Part shown: piece by piece, positions 1 to 10,279 of the stretch
How positions within the stretch are numbered: position 1 is the first letter of the stretch
Layout of the letters: each line of letters begins with the position of its first letter
From: JACVRM01 sp963809765
GTDB lineage: Bacteria > Actinomycetota > Thermoleophilia > Gaiellales > Gaiellaceae
Assembly: GCA_963809765.1 (NCBI GenBank)
Contig: CAWEKT010000003.1
Span: 310,001-374,000, forward strand
Direction of reading: 5' to 3'
Length of the DNA stretch: 64,000 bases
Program-made: the position numbers and the translations under genes
Notes under the pieces: generated by a model
Told to the model about the DNA's origin: nothing
What the model saw: only the letters and a program-made list of their open reading frames with translations
The model's database searches: none

Positions 1-16
1 GCAATGACGACGAGCG

Positions 17-23
<7 letters not shown>
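1..23 (-). terminator. Hairpin overlapping the secA stop codon
   Basis: Perfect 9-bp inverted repeat (GCAATGACG, 1-9; CGTCATTGC, 15-23) with the five-base loop ACGAG. The secA stop codon (17-19, minus strand) lies in one arm. No T-run can be judged because the window starts here. The same loop and a related stem occur at the 3' end of metH (12523-12545), which suggests a recurring terminator or mobile hairpin rather than chance. Confidence 0.5.
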
Positions 24-2737
<2,714 letters not shown>

Positions 2738-2860
2738 CTGTAGCAAGGGTAGCGGGCGCTCCAACGCCCACACAGCCCAGCCGCCAGAAGCGCGCCGACA
2801 CGGGCGGTGCTTGTCGACCGAGAAACGACGGAGCACATTCGCCTCACCGCGTAGCTCAGG

Positions 2861-3427
2861 TCACAGCGGCGTGACGCGCACCTCCCAGAGGGTCGCGTCG
2901 ATGCGCTCTGCGCGCGCGACGAAATCGTCCCGATGACGCTCGAGGGCGTATGCCTCCAGCGTCGGCAGCGTCGCGAGCGAAGGCTCGCCGTCGACGACGA
3001 GGTGCCGCTCGCCGTCGCGATGCGAAAGCTCGATGGTGTCCCCGGCCACGTCCTCCGGGAGGTCGACGACCTCGATCCGGTTCGCGGCGGCAGCCCACAG
3101 CGAGCCGCGCCTGACCGCCTCGGCGCGATACGGCGGGCGGACCTCCTGTTCGACGGCCTCGACGATCGGGTCGAGGGCGCCGGCAGCGACGATCTCGTCG
3201 ACAACGAGCGCGCCGTCCGGGAGCGCGACGAAGTGGATGGTCTCCCCGGTCAGAGCGGGCGCGGCCGCGCTGACGACGGCGTCCCAGCGGCGCGGCCGAG
3301 CGCCGTGCAGCACGTCCAGCTCGGTCCGAGGCGGTACGACCGGATCCGGTGGCCGCTCCCAGCGCAGGAGATCCGTCCCCTCTGCCAGCTGTTCGTGCAA
3401 CGGCTTCTTACGGCGGAAGAACGGCAC
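2861..3427 (-). CDS. Hypothetical protein between hpf and secA
   Basis: A 188-residue soluble-looking protein with no signal peptide or membrane span. It starts with a basic MPFFRRKKPLHEQLAEG stretch, then a mixed alpha/beta sequence rich in charged residues; a central part (GETIHFVALPDGALVVDEI) and a later part (DTIELSHRDGERHLVVDGE) look like beta-strand pairs. I do not recognise the family. It is 21 bp downstream of hpf and 123 bp upstream of the chosen secA start, so it is probably co-transcribed with them. Codon use matches its neighbours and the opposite-frame readings are poorer, so I take it as real. Confidence 0.75.
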   Translation of the reverse strand: MPFFRRKKPLHEQLAEGTDLLRWERPPDPVVPPRTELDVLHGARPRRWDAVVSAAAPALTGETIHFVALPDGALVVDEIVAAGALDPIVEAVEQEVRPPYRAEAVRRGSLWAAAANRIEVVDLPEDVAGDTIELSHRDGERHLVVDGEPSLATLPTLEAYALERHRDDFVARAERIDATLWEVRVTPL

Positions 3428-3448
3428 GGCGTCGACGACGACTTCGCG

Positions 3449-3988
3449 TCAGGTGCTCGGCTCGATGAGGCCGAAGTTGCCCGCGTGCCGGCGGTAGATC
3501 ACGTTCACCTCACCCGAGTCGGCGTTGCGGAAGACGAAGAAGTCGTGCCCCACGAGCTCGATCTGCAGCATCGCCTCCTCGGGCGTCATCGGCTTCAGCG
3601 GGAACTGCTTCGTGCGGACGAGGAGCGCCTCCTCGACCGCCGTGACCTCGTCGCCGTTCTGGGAGCGCTGGTCGGTGCGTGGCATCCGGCGCTGGCGGCT
3701 CTTCTCCCGCGCGCGCTTGAGCTGGCGTTCGAGCTTGTCCACGAGCTGGTCGATCGAGGCCTTCATGTCCGGCGACGACTCGCGCGCACGGACGACGTGG
3801 CGCCGCGTTCGCACCGTCGCCTCGGCGACATGGTTGGCCGCGATCGACGGGTTGCGCTCCTCGGTGAGCTCGAGCTCGACCTGCGCGCCGTCGTCGAGGA
3901 TCCGCTCGAGCTTCGCCATCTTCTGCTCGCCGTAGCGACGGATCCCATCGGCCACCTCGAGGTTCTTGCCCTTCACGTGAAGTTGCAT
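3449..3988 (-). CDS. hpf: Ribosome hibernation promoting factor, long form
   Basis: Binds the small ribosomal subunit at the mRNA/tRNA channel in starved cells and joins 70S ribosomes into inactive 100S dimers. At 179 residues it is the long form: an N-terminal S30AE/YfiA domain (about 1-100, MQLHVKGKNLEVADGIRRY start, KMAKLERILDD helix) joined by a basic linker (RQLKRAREKSRQRRMPR) to the C-terminal dimerisation domain (about 120-179), which shows FPLKPMTPEEAMLQIELVGH and FFVFRNADSGEVNVIYRR. The start ATG at 3988 gives the standard N-terminus. It lies 59 bp after comF and 21 bp before the hypothetical gene that precedes secA. Confidence 0.95.
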   Translation of the reverse strand: MQLHVKGKNLEVADGIRRYGEQKMAKLERILDDGAQVELELTEERNPSIAANHVAEATVRTRRHVVRARESSPDMKASIDQLVDKLERQLKRAREKSRQRRMPRTDQRSQNGDEVTAVEEALLVRTKQFPLKPMTPEEAMLQIELVGHDFFVFRNADSGEVNVIYRRHAGNFGLIEPST

Positions 3989-4047
3989 CGACCCTCCAGT
4001 CTGGCTGCCAGCGGAGAGATGAATCTAGCGGACGGCCGCGGAGAGTT

Positions 4048-4710
4048 TCAGCGAATCGCGCGGGCAAACGTCACCACATGCACCGTCCGCGCTCCGCCCT
4101 TCCGCAGCGCCGCGGCGGCCGCGTGGGCGGTGGCGCCGCTCGTGTAGACGTCGTCCACCAGCAGCACCCGGGCCGGCACAGCCGCGACCGCGTCGAAGGC
4201 GCCAGCGACGTTGCCGCGCCGCTCGGAGAGCGGCAGGCCCCGCTGCGGCTTCCGCGCCCGTGCGCGCCGCAGGGCAGCGAGCAGGGGCAGCTGCCAGCGC
4301 CTGGCGAGGCTGGCGCCCAGCTGGGCGGCCGGGTGATGGCCGCGGCTCAGGCCTCGCTCCGGGTCGGGCGGCACGGCGACGGCCGCGATCGCCTCGGGCC
4401 GGCGGACGCGCTCCTCGACCAGCTCGGCGGCGAGCTCGGCCAGGTCGCGGCGCCCGCGCTCCTTCCACGCGTGGACGAGCGTGCGGGCGCCATGCTCGTA
4501 CGCGACCGCGGCCCGCGCCGTGACGAACGCGAGCCTCCGCCCCGCGCACTCCCCGCATCGGCGCACCGGCCAGGCCGTCGGCGCGCCGCAGCGCTCGCAG
4601 AGCGGCGGCGGCAGGCGCGCGAGCTCGCAGCGGCAGGCGGCGCAGAGGACGGTTCCGAGCTCGCCGCAGACCGCGCAGCGCCTCGGCAGCACGAGGTCGA
4701 GCAGGTGCAC
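4048..4710 (-). CDS. ComF family phosphoribosyltransferase-like protein
   Basis: 220 residues. The N-terminal 60 residues hold three pairs of cysteines (CAVCGE, CAACRCE, CERCG, CGECAG), a double zinc ribbon typical of ComF. The C-terminal half is a type I PRTase fold with the PRPP-binding loop VLLVDDVYTSGATAHAAA near residues 180-200. ComF proteins are tied to DNA uptake in some species, but in many actinobacteria the substrate is unknown, so I do not assign competence. The gene is first of the run comF-hpf-hypothetical-secA and has no gene between it and the inverted-repeat region at 4792-4975. Confidence 0.9.
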   Translation of the reverse strand: MHLLDLVLPRRCAVCGELGTVLCAACRCELARLPPPLCERCGAPTAWPVRRCGECAGRRLAFVTARAAVAYEHGARTLVHAWKERGRRDLAELAAELVEERVRRPEAIAAVAVPPDPERGLSRGHHPAAQLGASLARRWQLPLLAALRRARARKPQRGLPLSERRGNVAGAFDAVAAVPARVLLVDDVYTSGATAHAAAAALRKGGARTVHVVTFARAIR

Positions 4711-4791
4711 CCCGTGACCGTAGGTGCCCCTCTCTGGCGGTTCCGTGCCGTCTTCGCGCCAGCTCCGCGCGTCGGCGGCGCGTCGGCGAGT

Positions 4792-4810
4792 TAGTGGCTG
4801 TCAGCCACTA
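4792..4810. repeat. Palindrome TAGTGGCTG-t-CAGCCACTA
   Basis: Perfect 9-bp arms around a single T. The same core (GTGGCTG, one base, CAGCCAC) recurs at 42742-42774 and 42805-42819, and a weaker form at 12417-12431. It sits just upstream of comF and overlaps the left end of the larger inverted repeat 4808-4975. Confidence 0.8.
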
Positions 4811-4975
4811 GAGGCTTGATGTGAAATTGGCGGCTCTGCGGGGGCGTCATGGGCCAAGCGAGGGCGTCGCCGCGTCCGCAGGCCAGGCTGTCAGCCTGTT
4901 CAAGGGCGACGGGGCGCCCTCGCGCCGCGCCCGGGCGTCATCCGCTACCCCGGGAATTTCACATCGAGCCTCTAG
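4808..4975. repeat. 168-bp element bounded by 21-bp inverted repeats
   Basis: The ends 4808-4828 and 4955-4975 are inverted copies that match at 20 of 21 positions (left begins CTAGAGGCTTGATGTGAAAT). The inner 126 bp are GC-rich and I see no gene in them. The right end contains the stop codon (4972-4974) of the neighbouring nucleotidyltransferase. The arms are AT-richer than the surroundings. It may be a small non-autonomous mobile element or a long terminator-like hairpin; no flanking direct repeat is evident. Confidence 0.6.
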
Positions 4976-5752
4976 CTCGGTTCGTACTCGTCGCGCTGCG
5001 GCAGGCCGGCGCGGTCGCGCATGAGGTTGTCGGCCTGCAGCAGCTGGTCGCGGTCGCCGATGTCCATCCAGCGCCCCGGAAAGCTCCACGCGTACACCGG
5101 CTCGCGGGCCTGGAGCCAGGCCACGAAGCGGCCGGGCTGGTCGGGCGAGTTCCCCTCCGGCGAGATAGCGGCCGGTCAGGGCCGCGTGGTCGGCGTGGAA
5201 GAGGTACGTCGCCGTCGCCGCCAGCGTGCTCTCTGGCTGCTCGGGCTTCTCGACGAGCCGGACGACGCGGTCGTCGTCGCCCACGCTGACCACCCCGTAC
5301 TGCCGCACGAGCTCGAGATCGCCGACGTCGTGCACGGCGATCGCGCTGGCGCGACCCTTCGAGCGCCAGAAGGCGACGTAGTCGGCCGGCGAGAACTCGA
5401 ACAGGTTGTCGCCGGCGACGACCAACAGATGCTCGCCCTCCAGCCCGGCCCGCTCGATGACGAAGCGGAGGTCGCCGATTGCGCCCAGGCGGTCCTCGTT
5501 CGTCGAGGTGCCGTCGTCGTGGACGCTGACCGGGACGCCTCCGCCTCGGGCCGCGGCCCACTCGGAGAACTGCGGCGCAAAGCGGGCGTTCGTGACCACG
5601 TGGATCTGTTCCAGCTCGCCGACCTCGTCGATGCGGTCGCAGAGGTGGTCGACCATCGGCCGGCCGGCGAGGGGCAGCAGCGGCTTGGCGACCGAGTCAG
5701 TCAGCGGCCGCAGGCGCGTGGCGTACCCCGCCGCGAGGACGACCGCCTTCAC
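4972..5752 (-). CDS. Sugar nucleotidyltransferase (frameshifted in this sequence)
   Basis: Makes an NDP-sugar from a sugar 1-phosphate and an NTP (RfbA/GlmU-like N-terminal fold). From a GTG at 5752 the product starts VKAVVLAAGYATRLRPLTDS, containing the LAAGxxTRLxPLT nucleotide-binding signature, then VAKPLLPLAGRPM and a VAGDNLFEF metal-binding aspartate region. The raw frame is lost at the CCCC run 5152-5155. Removing one base there restores a normal end (NSPDQPGRFVAWLQ..., SFPGRWMDIGDRDQLLQA) with a TAG at 4972-4974, giving about 259 residues. The sugar is not determined by sequence. It probably feeds envelope polysaccharide synthesis, as other such genes follow at 8-12 kb. Confidence 0.85.
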
Positions 5753-5796
5753 GCGCCGGCTCCCGGGGTCGGCCCAGCACGCCACAGCCGAACGGC

Positions 5797-5811
5797 CAGG
5801 GACTGTCCCTG
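5797..5811. repeat. Palindrome CAGGGAC-t-GTCCCTG
   Basis: Perfect 7-bp arms. The lead-in CGAACGGC at 5790-5797 is also found before the related hairpin at 47912-47938, and a similar GGGTCAGTCCCC arm forms the long hairpin at 12471-12521. I treat these as one dispersed family. Confidence 0.6.
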
Positions 5812-5999
5812 AAAGCTGTCTGGGGCAGCCATGGCCTTCGCAAGGACTCTGTGACAGTTTGTCCACAGGGCCTGCGCGAGCTGGCGCTGCCACGCCAATC
5901 TCGGTGTGGCGGTGGGGCGTCCGACGTCGCTCGCCTGGCGCTCAGGCTTCGCTTGCCCCTGCGCGAGAAACGCGGGATCCCGCGCGACGAGCGCAGCGC

Positions 6000-6100
6000 G
6001 GGCGGAGCAGCAGGCTCCGCCCGTGGGCGCGGTGAACGCAGTACGGGGGGAGCCGCCGGCTCCCCCCGTGGGCGCGAGCGACCCGCCGCGAAGCGGCGGG
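6000..6100 (-). terminator. Three strong hairpins downstream of ahcY
   Basis: Stems: 6000-6008 with 6014-6022 (GGGCGGAGC, loop AGCAG); 6045-6054 with 6058-6067 (GGGGGGAGCC, loop GCC); 6082-6089 with 6093-6100 (CCCGCCGC, loop GAA). The first two are followed by the same GTGGGCGCG, so they look like diverged tandem units. They directly follow the ahcY stop codon (6108) and could end its transcript; there is no U-tract, so rho-independent action is uncertain. Confidence 0.55.
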
Positions 6101-6107
6101 GCGGGCG

Positions 6108-7376
6108 TCACGTGCCCTCGTCCCAGGACGCCAGGTAGTTCGCCTGCTCCTCGGTGAGCGTGTCGATGTCGACGCCCATCGTCTCGAGCTTGAGGCGCGC
6201 GATCTCGCGGTCGATGTCCTCGGGCACGCCGTACACCTTGCGCTCGAGCGTGCCGGCCTGCTGGATGGCGTACTCGACGGAGAGCGCCTGGTTGGCGAAG
6301 GACATGTCCATGACCGACGCCGGATGGCCCTCGGCCGCCGAGAGGTTCACGAGCCGGCCGTCCGCGAGCAGGTAGAGGCGGCGGCCGTCGGCAAGCGTGA
6401 ACTCCTCGACGAACTGCCGTGCCTCACGCGTGTCGGACGCCATCGAGCGGAGCGCGGGGATGTCGATCTCCACGTTGAAGTGGCCGGTGTTGGCGAGGAT
6501 CGCGCCGTCCTTCATCCGCTCCATGTGCTCACGGGCGATGACGCCCTTGTCGCCGGTCGCGGTCACGAAGATGTCACCGATCTCGGCGGCGCGCTCCATC
6601 GGCATGACCTGGTACCCGTCGAGCGACGCCTCGAGCGCCTTCAGCGGATCGACCTCGGTGACGACGACGTGCGCGCCCATGCCCTTCGCCCGCATGGCGA
6701 CGCCGCGGCCGCACCAGCCGTAGCCGGCGACGACGAACGTGCGCCCGGCCAGAAGGACGTTGGTCGCCCGGATGATCCCGTCGATGGTCGACTGGCCGGT
6801 GCCGTAGCGGTTGTCGAACAGGTGCTTCGTGCTGGCCTCGTTGACGGCGATGATCGGGAACCCGAGGGCGCCGTCGCGCTCGAGCGCGCGCAGCCGGATG
6901 ACGCCGGTCGTCGTCTCCTCCGTGCCGGCGATCACGTCGGTCAGCTGCTCGCGCCGGTGCGAGTGGAGCACGCCGATGACATCGGCGCCGTCGTCCATCG
7001 TGATCTGCGGCTTGTGGTCGACCGCAGCCTCGATGTGCTGGTAGTAGGTGTCGTTGTCCTCGCCCTTGATGGCGAAGACCGAGATGTCGTACTCGTCGAC
7101 GAGCGCCGCTGCCACGTCGTCCTGCGTGGACAGAGGGTTCGACGCGCACAGCACCACGTCCGCGCCGCCCGCCTGGAGCGTCCGCATCAGGTTGGCCGTC
7201 TCGGTCGTCACGTGCAGGCAGGCCGCGATGCGATGCCCGGCGAGCGGCTGCTCGGCGGCGAATCGCTCCCGGATCGCTGCCAGCACCGGCATCTGCCGGT
7301 CGGCCCAGGCGATCCGGCGCACGCCTTCAGAGGCGAGCGCCATGTCCTTTACGTCGTACCGCTTGGTCGTAGCCAT
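6108..7376 (-). CDS. ahcY: Adenosylhomocysteinase
   Basis: Hydrolyses S-adenosylhomocysteine to adenosine and homocysteine with bound NAD, clearing the inhibitor made by all SAM-dependent methylations. 422 residues from ATG 7376. Signatures: HVTTETANLMRTLQAGGADV near the N-terminus, the NAD-binding loop VVAGYGWCGRGVAMRAKGMG (about 205-225), DNRYGTGQS and GHFNVEIDIPAL. The C-terminus ends NYLASWDEGT, the short form without the KPDHYRY-type tail of eukaryotic and many proteobacterial enzymes. A MerR gene lies 24 bp upstream on the same strand. Its product homocysteine is the substrate of MetH encoded at 12.5-16.1 kb. Confidence 0.97.
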   Translation of the reverse strand: MATTKRYDVKDMALASEGVRRIAWADRQMPVLAAIRERFAAEQPLAGHRIAACLHVTTETANLMRTLQAGGADVVLCASNPLSTQDDVAAALVDEYDISVFAIKGEDNDTYYQHIEAAVDHKPQITMDDGADVIGVLHSHRREQLTDVIAGTEETTTGVIRLRALERDGALGFPIIAVNEASTKHLFDNRYGTGQSTIDGIIRATNVLLAGRTFVVAGYGWCGRGVAMRAKGMGAHVVVTEVDPLKALEASLDGYQVMPMERAAEIGDIFVTATGDKGVIAREHMERMKDGAILANTGHFNVEIDIPALRSMASDTREARQFVEEFTLADGRRLYLLADGRLVNLSAAEGHPASVMDMSFANQALSVEYAIQQAGTLERKVYGVPEDIDREIARLKLETMGVDIDTLTEEQANYLASWDEGT

Positions 7377-7400
7377 GTGTGAAACCTCTCTCTCGTTCGA

Positions 7401-7745
7401 TTAGGCGGCGAGCAACCGCTCGTGCTTGCGCTGCTCCCATTCGACCCAGGCGGGGGCGGGTGCCCCCGGCTCGGCGGGCTGGCCGGCGAGCCAGGTGTCG
7501 ACCGCTGCGCGCAGGCCGCCGTCGGCCCGGAGGCGGGTCGCGAACGCGAGCTCGCTGATCTCCACGCCGAAGGTCTCGCGCAGCTGGGCGAGCGAGCGCA
7601 GCTGGTTCAGCTCGCGCAGCCCGTAGAGGCGATAGCCGCCGCTACTCCGTGCGGGAACGACGAGGCCGCTGCGCTCGATGTAGCGCAGCATCCGCGGCGA
7701 CCAGCCCGTCTGCCGCGCAGCCTCCCCAACGGTCAGGCCGTCCAC
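7401..7745 (-). CDS. MerR family transcriptional regulator
   Basis: 114 residues with a MerR helix-turn-helix at the N-terminus (LTVGEAARQTGWSPRMLRYI, then GGYRLYGLRELNQL), followed by a short coiled-coil-like helix and no obvious effector domain or cysteine cluster. It ends 24 bp before the ahcY start, so the two are probably one transcript. Control of ahcY, or sensing of a methionine-cycle metabolite, is suggested only by position. Confidence 0.88.
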   Translation of the reverse strand: MDGLTVGEAARQTGWSPRMLRYIERSGLVVPARSSGGYRLYGLRELNQLRSLAQLRETFGVEISELAFATRLRADGGLRAAVDTWLAGQPAEPGAPAPAWVEWEQRKHERLLAA

Positions 7746-7768
7746 GGGCCAACCTTAACACAACTCTG

Positions 7769-8185
7769 TCAACCAGCGTCGGGATCGACCCTCCCGTACG
7801 CATCCTCGAGGCGAACGATGTCGTCGAGCTCCGGCGTGGAGACCTCGAGGATGGTCGTGTCCTCGAGCGCCGTGAGCCGGTGCACGGTTCCCGGCGTGAA
7901 GCGGTATGCCGAACCGGGCTTGATCACCTCGCGCTGCAGCACTGCCTGCCCGACTGCGCCGACCTCGAGCTCCGCGCGTCCCGACTGCACGAACCAGGCC
8001 TCGTCCTTCTCGCGGTGGAACTGCAGCGAGAGGGCCTCGCCGGCGCGGATGAACAGGATCTTGCCGCAGTAGGACGAGGCCTGGGCCCAGAGAACCTCGT
8101 AGCCCCAGGGCTTGTCGATCCGCCGCGGCTCGAAGGCGAAGGCGTCCGTCCCGTCCAGGTTCGGTGAGAGGCGCTCGTCGGACAC
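7769..8185 (-). CDS. Cupin, mannose-6-phosphate isomerase type II-like
   Basis: 138 residues from a GTG at 8185 (VSDERLSPNLDG). The body is a single cupin: RIDKPWGYEVLWA is the start typical of GDP-mannose pyrophosphorylase/mannose-6-phosphate isomerase cupins, LSLQFHREKDEAWFVQSG supplies metal-binding His/Glu, and YRFTPGTVHRLTALED the second motif. Stand-alone proteins of this kind may bind or isomerise sugar phosphates, but the substrate is not shown. It diverges from the nucleotidyltransferase at 8235 with 49 bp between the starts, so they may share a promoter region and a sugar pathway. Confidence 0.85.
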   Translation of the reverse strand: MSDERLSPNLDGTDAFAFEPRRIDKPWGYEVLWAQASSYCGKILFIRAGEALSLQFHREKDEAWFVQSGRAELEVGAVGQAVLQREVIKPGSAYRFTPGTVHRLTALEDTTILEVSTPELDDIVRLEDAYGRVDPDAG

Positions 8186-8234
8186 GTGGCGAGCATATGC
8201 CGCTCGACGCGGGCGCCGCGTGTTAGATGGGCAC

Positions 8235-8936
8235 GTGGAAGCGATCCTGCTCGCGGGGGGCCAGGCGAAGCGGCTCGGGGCCGCTGCGGGGGGCCTGCCG
8301 AAGGCGCTCGTGCCGGTGCGCGGAGCACCGCTGGCCTCGTACACGCTGCGGCTGCTCAGGGACGCCGGTGTCGACCACTTGATCGTCTCGTGCGCCGCCG
8401 GACAGGGCCAGGTCTTCCAGGAGGCGCTCGGCAGCCTCGGCGTCGCGCTGACGCTCGCGGAGGAGCCGGAGCCACTCGGCCGCGGCGGCGGTCTCCGTTT
8501 CGCGGCGCGGCAGCGAAAGACGTCCGGCCCCGTCTTCGCGCTCAACAGCGACGAGCTCCTGTCGGTCTCCTTCTCCGCCCTCCTCGCGGAGCATCGGCGT
8601 CACGGGCCCGCCGCGACGATCGTCGTCACGCAGCTGACCTCGCCGTTCGGCATCGTCGACGTGGACGGCGACGACACGGTCACGGGCTTCCGCGAGTCGC
8701 CGCAGCTGCCGCACTGGGTCAATGTCGGTGCCTACGTGCTCGACGAGGAGGCGCTCGAGCGCCTGCCGGAGCGCGGCGACCACGAGGCGAGCACATTCCC
8801 GGAGCTGGCGGCCGAGCGCCGGCTGCGCGCGTTCCGCTACGAGGGCGTCTGGCTGACGGTCAACACGCCCAAGGACCTGGAGCGGGCCGAGTCGTACCTC
8901 GACGCGAACCCGGACGTGTTCGGAGAGACCGCCTAG
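8235..8936 (+). CDS. Sugar nucleotidyltransferase family protein
   Basis: 233 residues from GTG 8235, the first in-frame start that gives the family N-terminus VEAILLAGGQAKRLGAAAGG. It has the pyrophosphorylase glycine loop, GLPKALVPVRGAPL, FALNSDELL (catalytic metal Asp region) and a late VWLTVNTPKDLERAE segment characteristic of mannose-1-phosphate guanylyl- or related transferases. It lacks the left-handed helix domain of GlmU-type enzymes. It overlaps the convergent ugd gene by 4 bp at its 3' end. The sugar is unknown. Confidence 0.88.
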   Translation: MEAILLAGGQAKRLGAAAGGLPKALVPVRGAPLASYTLRLLRDAGVDHLIVSCAAGQGQVFQEALGSLGVALTLAEEPEPLGRGGGLRFAARQRKTSGPVFALNSDELLSVSFSALLAEHRRHGPAATIVVTQLTSPFGIVDVDGDDTVTGFRESPQLPHWVNVGAYVLDEEALERLPERGDHEASTFPELAAERRLRAFRYEGVWLTVNTPKDLERAESYLDANPDVFGETA

Positions 8937-10279
8937 CGCGGCTCGGGCAGTTCCTGCTGCGTCCCGGGCTCGCTCGTCTCGGGCAGTGAGGCGAGCGGAG
9001 AGGCGGCGCGGCCGATGCCCTCGTAGGTGAAGCCGTGGCGGCTGGCCGCGTCGGGGTCGACGACGTTGCGGCCGTCGACGATCAGTGGTGTCCGCATCGC
9101 GGCGTGCACCTCCGGCCGCGGCAGGTCGCGCAGCTCGTCCCAGCCGGTGACGACGACCGCGGCATCGGCGCCGCGCACCGCCTCGAGCACCGTGTCGCAG
9201 AAGGCGACGCCGCGCAGGATCTCGCTCGCGTCGGCGACCGGGTCCCAGGCGCGGACGTCCGCCCCCTCGGCGAGCAGCCGCGAGGCGAGCACGATCGACG
9301 GCGCCTCGCGCATGTCGTCCGTGTCCGGCTTGAAGGCGAGCCCGAGCACGGCGATCGTTTTCCCGCGCAGCGAGCCGAGGTGCTTCTGCAGCTTGGAGAC
9401 GACCCGCCGCTTCTGCAGCTCGTTGACCTCGATGACGGCGTTCAGGAGCTGGAAGTGGTAGCCCGAGTTCCCGGCGAGCAGCTTCAGGAACGAGATGTCC
9501 TTGGGGAAGCAGCTGCCGCCGAAGCCGATCCCGGCCTGGAGGTAGCGCGTCCCGATCCGCTTGTCGAGGCCCATGCCGTAGGCGACCTGCTGGACGTCGG
9601 CGCCGACGAGCTCGCAGACGTTCGCGATCTCGTTGATGAAGCTGATGCGCGTGCCGAGGAAGGCGTTCGCGGCGAGTTTCACCATCTCGGCGGAGGCGAC
9701 GTCAGTCCGCACGACCGGCGCTTCGAGGCCCGCGTGCAGCGCCTCGACCCGGTCGCCGTCCGCGTCCGACCACGCGCCGACGATGACGCGGTCGGGCCGC
9801 AGGAAGTCGTCGACGGCCGTGCCCTCGGCGAGGAACTCGGGGTTGGAGACGTAGCCGACGTGCTGGAGGCCCCGCGCATCGAGCGCAGCGCGCACCTTCT
9901 CCCCCGTGCCCACGGGCACGGTGCTCTTCATCACCACGACGGCTCCGGGCTCCAGACCAGCGAGCTCGTCGAGGACGGTCCAGACGTGGGAGAGGTCGGC
10001 GTCTCCCGAGTACGTGGCCGGGGTGCCGACGCAGACGAACACGAAACCGGCGCCCGACACGGCCTCGCCCGCGTCGAGCGTGAAGCGCAGGCGGTCGCCG
10101 ACCCGCTCGATCAGCTCGGCCAGGCCGGGCTCGTGGAAGGGGACTCGCCCCGCCTGGAGGTCGGCGACCTTCTCCGGCACGACGTCGCGGACGACCACGT
10201 CGTGCCCGAGGTCGGCGAGCCCGGCGGCCGTGACGAGGCCGGCGTAGCCCGCCCCGAAGACGGCGATCCGCTCAGCCAC
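8933..10279 (-). CDS. ugd: UDP-glucose 6-dehydrogenase
   Basis: Oxidises UDP-glucose twice with NAD to UDP-glucuronate, a precursor of acidic envelope polysaccharides. 448 residues: N-terminal Rossmann loop AVFGAGYAGLVTAAGLADLG, FVCVGTPATYSGDADLSHV, MKSTVPVGTGEKV, the central helix with ISFINEIANVCELVGADV, and the catalytic cysteine in GGSCFPKDISFLK (about residue 257). The C-terminal domain has VLGLAFKPDTDDMREAPS. The tail after residue 425 is Pro/Glu-rich. The start ATG overlaps the end of the LCP gene by 8 bp, so the two are translationally linked. A related dehydrogenase begins at 63544. Its UDP-glucuronate could supply the C5-epimerase pathway encoded at 56-57.5 kb (inference). Confidence 0.95.
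   Translation of the reverse strand: MAERIAVFGAGYAGLVTAAGLADLGHDVVVRDVVPEKVADLQAGRVPFHEPGLAELIERVGDRLRFTLDAGEAVSGAGFVFVCVGTPATYSGDADLSHVWTVLDELAGLEPGAVVVMKSTVPVGTGEKVRAALDARGLQHVGYVSNPEFLAEGTAVDDFLRPDRVIVGAWSDADGDRVEALHAGLEAPVVRTDVASAEMVKLAANAFLGTRISFINEIANVCELVGADVQQVAYGMGLDKRIGTRYLQAGIGFGGSCFPKDISFLKLLAGNSGYHFQLLNAVIEVNELQKRRVVSKLQKHLGSLRGKTIAVLGLAFKPDTDDMREAPSIVLASRLLAEGADVRAWDPVADASEILRGVAFCDTVLEAVRGADAAVVVTGWDELRDLPRPEVHAAMRTPLIVDGRNVVDPDAASRHGFTYEGIGRAASPLASLPETSEPGTQQELPEPR

Larger units (their letters stand above)
5753..6107. other. Gene-free stretch between nucleotidyltransferase and ahcY
   Basis: No convincing coding frame. It contains the palindrome CAGGGAC-t-GTCCCTG (5797-5811), the 14-bp palindrome CGCGGGATCCCGCG (5971-5984) and three strong hairpins at 6000-6100, listed separately. 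The part 5812-5970 has no structure I can name beyond a short CTGTG...CACAG inverted repeat near 5846-5866. Confidence 0.6.

Noticed and set aside
2838..2865. tRNA-like string GCGTAGCTCAGG
   Set aside because: It looks like a D-arm but no anticodon arm or TTCGA arm follows in the next 60 bases on either strand.
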